From an uncultured Alistipes sp. (lineage in GTDB: Bacteria; Bacteroidota; Bacteroidia; Bacteroidales; Rikenellaceae): DNA of 11,932 bases. The notes below the pieces were generated by a model. It was not told the DNA's origin, did no database searches, and worked only from the letters and a program-made list of their open reading frames with translations. How positions within the stretch are numbered: the first letter of the stretch is position 1; the number at the start of each line of letters is the position of its first letter. The position numbers and the translations under genes were made by a program. Positions 10,046 to 11,932 of this stretch are shown one piece after another. The stretch is from assembly GCA_947174575.1 (NCBI GenBank), contig CAMWJM010000012.1, forward strand, positions 1-11,932, written 5' to 3'.

Positions 10046-10090
10046 AATTCACAATTCACAATTCACAATTCACAATTCACAATTCACAAT
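10046..10090. repeat. Heptamer tandem repeat, AATTCAC x 6.4
   Basis: Six exact head-to-tail copies of AATTCAC followed by AAT begin at the base after the TAG of the second M3 gene. All copies are identical. It lies in the 3' untranslated region between the stop codon and the terminator. The function is unknown; identical short units suggest copy number could change by slippage, but a change here would not alter any reading frame. Confidence 0.95.
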
Positions 10091-10117
10091 CGGGGGTAGG
10101 TGCCTCCTAATAATGGT

Positions 10118-10148
10118 ATCGCGCGGCCTTTCGGGGCTGCGCGATTTT
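10118..10148 (+). terminator. Intrinsic terminator of the M3 peptidase genes
   Basis: ATCGCGCGGCC (10118-10128) pairs with GGCTGCGCGAT plus one flanking G (right arm 10135-10145), giving an 11-bp stem with one G-T wobble and a 6-base loop. TTTT follows at once. It ends plus-strand transcription from the peptidase pair; there is no T run on the other strand. Confidence 0.8.
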
Positions 10149-10278
10149 AAATATTGGAAGGCATAAGGTCGAACTTCTGCAGGAGAGTCGAAGGTGGAGA
10201 AGGTCGGAAGGCGAAATGTCGTGTGTCAGGGGTCGAAAGGCTTCTGCCCGACGAGGGGCAGCCGACGGGGTATCGACG
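10149..10278. other. Gene-free purine-rich spacer
   Basis: This 130-bp stretch lies between two terminators. I see no credible gene, RNA or promoter in it. It is rich in GAAGG/GGTCG-like words (GTCG at 10168, 10187, 10203, 10218 and 10232) that look like a decayed short repeat without exact period. Open frames crossing it also cross the tRNA gene and are not believable. Confidence 0.5.
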
Positions 10279-10313
10279 AAAAAAAGGAGAAGTCTTGCGG
10301 CTTCTCCTTTTTT
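10279..10313 (-). terminator. Intrinsic terminator of tRNA-Gln, possibly bidirectional
   Basis: GGAGAAG (10286-10292) pairs with CTTCTCC (10301-10307) around an 8-base loop, and the stem can extend by T-G and C-G pairs inside. It is flanked by seven A on the left and six T on the right, so it can work on both strands. On the minus strand it begins 1 bp after the tRNA CCA end. Confidence 0.85.
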
Positions 10314-10314
10314 C

Positions 10315-10388
10315 TGGTTGAGCTACCAGGATTCGAACCTGGAATAACAGGACCAGAATCTGTTGTGTTACCATTACACCATAGCTCA
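10315..10388 (-). tRNA. tRNA-Gln (anticodon CUG), CCA encoded
   Basis: This 74-nt tRNA folds into a full cloverleaf. The acceptor stem TGAGCTA/TAGCTCA has all 7 pairs, including the T1-A72 pair typical of glutamine tRNAs. The D stem is GTGT/ACAC. The anticodon arm is ACAGA-TTCTGGT-CCTGT with anticodon CTG, so it reads CAG codons. The T arm is CCAGG-TTCGAAT-CCTGG. The discriminator is A, followed by a genomically encoded CCA (minus strand of 10317-10315). The last anticodon-stem pair (31-39) is A-C, a mismatch. A promoter lies just upstream and a terminator just downstream, so it is a single-gene unit. Confidence 0.96.
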
Positions 10389-10401
10389 ATTTTTGTGAGT
10401 G

Positions 10402-10432
10402 CAAAAGTAGAACATTATTTCGCAAATACAAA
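10402..10432 (-). promoter_or_regulatory. Bacteroidota-type promoter of tRNA-Gln
   Basis: On the minus strand TTTG (10432-10429) is followed by exactly 19 bp and TACTTTTG (10409-10402). This fits TTTG-N19-TAnnTTTG, and transcription would start a few bases before the tRNA 5' end at 10388. It is the best promoter match in the window. Confidence 0.75.
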
Positions 10433-10453
10433 GAATTTTTTGAAAATTTTTCA

Positions 10454-10461
10454 TACATTTG
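10454..10461 (+). promoter_or_regulatory. Candidate -7 box for nupG
   Basis: TACATTTG matches TAnnTTTG. The start of transcription would be near 10468, leaving about 37 nt before the ATG at 10505. No TTTG lies at the standard 19-21 bp upstream (the nearest, 10439-10442, is only 11 bp away), so the call is moderate. Confidence 0.45.
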
Positions 10462-10504
10462 TTTTTGCTGCTTGCAGAAAACCATCCGCAAAAATTATAC
10501 GTCT

Positions 10505-11785
10505 ATGGGAATCAAGTTCCGCCTTATCGTCATGAATTTCCTCCAATACGCCATCTGGGGAGCCTATCTCACCTCGATGGGGTCGTATCTGGTGGGTGTC
10601 GATCTCGCCTCGCACATCGGCGTCTTCTATGCCATGCAGGGCATCGTCTCGATCTTCATGCCCGCCGTTGTGGGTATCGTCGCCGACCGTTGGGTGCCGG
10701 CCCAGCGGCTGCTAGGCATCTGCCACCTGCTGGCGGCGCTGTTCATGGGCGGTGCCGGCTACTATGCCTCGGTTGCGGGCAGCGGCGTGCAGTTCGGCCC
10801 GCTGTTCGCGCTGTATGCGTTGAGCGTGGCGTTCTACATGCCCACGATCGCGCTGTCCAATTCGGTAGCCTACAGCGTGTTGGAGAGCAAGGGCTTCGAC
10901 ACGGTGAAAGCCTTTCCTCCCATTCGCGTGTGGGGTACCGTGGGCTTCATCTGTTCGATGCTCGTGTGCGACGTCGCCGGATTCCAGACCACCTACATGC
11001 AGTTCGTCCAGTGCGCCGTGCTGGGTCTCGTGCTGGGGTTCTACGCCATGACGCTGCCCATGTGCCCCGTGAGTCGCGGCGGCGACAAGAAGAGCCTGGT
11101 CGAGGCGTTGGGGCTGCGGGCTTTCGCGCTGTTCAAACAGAAGAAAATGGCGCTGTTCTTCGTCTTCTCGATGCTGTTGGGCGTTTCGCTGCAGATCACC
11201 AACGGTTTCGCCAATCCGTTCATCACCTCGTTCCGCAACGTTCCCGAGTTCGCCTCGACGTTCGGCGCCAATCATGCCAATGCGCTGATCTCGCTGTCGC
11301 AAGTGTCGGAGACGTTGTGCATCCTCTTGATCCCGTTCTGCCTGAAGCGCTTCGGCATCAAGAACGTGATGCTCATGGCCATGTTCGCCTGGGTGCTGCG
11401 CTTCGGGCTGTTCGGCCTGGGCAACCCCGGCGGGGGCGTGTGGATGTTCATCCTCTCGATGATCGTCTACGGCGTGGCGTTCGATTTCTTCAATATCTCG
11501 GGCTCGCTCTTCGTGAACAACGAGACCGACGTGGCGATCCGCTCCTCGGCGCAGGGCCTTTTCATGATCATGACCAACGGTATCGGCGCCACGATCGGTA
11601 CGCTCGGTGCGCAGGCTGTGGTCAACCGTTTCGTTTACTCGCAAGAGTCGGCGAGCGCCATGACGGCCGGGTGGTCGATCTCGTGGCTCGTATTCGCGGG
11701 CTATGCGTTGTGCGTGGCAGTGGTTTTCGCGCTGGTGTTCAAGTACAAGCACGATCCCTCGGCGATCGGGAACGTCGGTCATTAG
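10505..11785 (+). CDS. nupG: Nucleoside:proton symporter, NupG family (MFS)
   Basis: This 426-residue inner-membrane transporter of the major facilitator superfamily should import nucleosides with protons; E. coli NupG is 418 residues. The match to E. coli NupG, recalled from memory, is strong along the whole length: NFLQYAIWGAYLTSMGSYL near the start, FPPIRVWGTVGF (137-148), FALFKQKKMALFF (207-219), LQITN (229-233), SQVSETL (265-271), GIKNVM (284-289), SMIVYGVAFDFFNISGS (318-334) and VFKYKH (411-416). Residues corresponding to the nucleoside site of E. coli NupG are kept: R141, T145, F148, Q230, N233, Q266, E269, Y322, F326 and D327. I chose the ATG at 10505 because the family begins at MGIKF-like sequence; a TTG at 10472 would add 11 polar residues from the leader. 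The gene stands alone between the tRNA promoter region and its own terminator. Exact substrate range (nucleosides or xanthosine, as in XapB) is open. Confidence 0.94.
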   Translation: MGIKFRLIVMNFLQYAIWGAYLTSMGSYLVGVDLASHIGVFYAMQGIVSIFMPAVVGIVADRWVPAQRLLGICHLLAALFMGGAGYYASVAGSGVQFGPLFALYALSVAFYMPTIALSNSVAYSVLESKGFDTVKAFPPIRVWGTVGFICSMLVCDVAGFQTTYMQFVQCAVLGLVLGFYAMTLPMCPVSRGGDKKSLVEALGLRAFALFKQKKMALFFVFSMLLGVSLQITNGFANPFITSFRNVPEFASTFGANHANALISLSQVSETLCILLIPFCLKRFGIKNVMLMAMFAWVLRFGLFGLGNPGGGVWMFILSMIVYGVAFDFFNISGSLFVNNETDVAIRSSAQGLFMIMTNGIGATIGTLGAQAVVNRFVYSQESASAMTAGWSISWLVFAGYALCVAVVFALVFKYKHDPSAIGNVGH

Positions 11786-11810
11786 GCCGGACGGAGTGCC
11801 GGTATAATGA

Positions 11811-11844
11811 AGCGTGCGCCGATATTCGTCGGTGCACGCTTTTT
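11811..11844 (+). terminator. Intrinsic terminator of nupG
   Basis: AGCGTGCGCCGA (11811-11822) pairs with TCGGTGCACGCT (11829-11840), a 12-bp stem with one G-T wobble and loop TATTCG, followed by a T run (11841-11844). It lies 25 bp after the nupG stop. Confidence 0.88.
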
Positions 11845-11863
11845 ATGTGCGGACGCAGGCCGC

Positions 11864-11932
11864 CTGTCTCGTATACCCATCTGACGCTGCCGACGACTAG
11901 TCGCGTGTAGATCTCGGTGGTCGCCGTATCAT
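11864..11932 (+). other. Illumina Nextera adapter contamination (mosaic end, read-1 stub, i5 index, P5)
   Basis: This end is not genomic. Bases 11864-11882 match the transposon mosaic end CTGTCTCTTATACACATCT at 17 of 19 positions (mismatches at 11871 and 11877). Bases 11883-11896 are GACGCTGCCGACGA, the rest of the reverse-complemented read-1 adapter. Bases 11897-11904 (CTAGTCGC) are an index, and 11905-11932 are the reverse complement of the P5 flow-cell sequence lacking its last base. The order is exactly that of a short insert read through into the adapter, so genomic sequence ends at about 11863. Confidence 0.98.

Noticed and set aside
10046..10090. CRISPR array
   Set aside because: The unit is only 7 bp and head-to-tail with no spacers, so it is a simple tandem repeat.
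10472..10504. TTG start adding 11 residues to NupG
   Set aside because: It lies a few bases from the predicted transcription start and adds polar residues absent from the family; the ATG at 10505 fits homologues.
10147..10535. Small open frames on both strands across the tRNA region
   Set aside because: They run through tRNA-Gln and its terminator and have no protein-like character.

Overview
The window looks like the end of a draft-assembly contig from a GC-rich member of the Bacteroidota, most likely Alistipes or a close relative in Rikenellaceae. This rests on several signs. Coding DNA is GC-rich while the gaps are sharply AT-rich. Leaders lack Shine-Dalgarno sequences. Promoters match the Bacteroidota TTTG / TAnnTTTG consensus. 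Peptidases carry lipoprotein signals, and the RsmE and NupG sequences are of Bacteroidota type. The genus is inferred from general character; no marker gene was searched.

Left part (1-5633, minus strand): an operon-like block reads rsmE, hyfB, hyfC, hyfE, hyfF, with hyfF running off the left edge. The four hyf-like genes encode the membrane arm of a group 4 [NiFe]-hydrogenase or related complex I-like enzyme: two antiporter-type proton-pump subunits (HyfB, HyfF), the NuoH-like anchor (HyfC) and the NuoK-like small subunit (HyfE). They are tightly packed (4-bp overlap, 2-bp and 4-bp gaps), so they are very probably co-translated. The catalytic and Fe-S subunits should lie beyond position 1 and cannot be seen, so the electron donor and acceptor are unknown. 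HyfB is canonical; HyfF is clearly divergent at the usual proton-channel motif. rsmE (16S rRNA m3U1498 methyltransferase) sits 40 bp upstream of hyfB.

Middle part (5634-10148, plus strand): a 99-bp AT-rich gap carries candidate divergent promoters. Two tandem M3-family zinc metallopeptidases follow, both with lipoprotein signal peptides and complete HEFGH...E zinc sites. They are not recent duplicates: the first resembles Dcp, while the second mixes a Dcp/thimet-type catalytic loop with an oligopeptidase A-type C-terminal part. The pair ends with a heptamer tandem repeat touching the last stop codon and a strong intrinsic terminator. Together they probably break down short peptides in the cell envelope.

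Right part (10149-11863): a gene-free purine-rich stretch; tRNA-Gln(CUG) on the minus strand with a near-perfect Bacteroidota promoter and its own terminator; and a plus-strand nucleoside:proton symporter (nupG) with a terminator. The last 69 bases (11864-11932) are not genomic: they are Illumina Nextera read-1/i5/P5 adapter sequence left in the assembly.

I do not see a clearly undescribed biological system. The most unusual biology is the unusual HyfF in a two-pump Hyf membrane arm and the divergent M3 pair; the most certain oddity is the adapter contamination.
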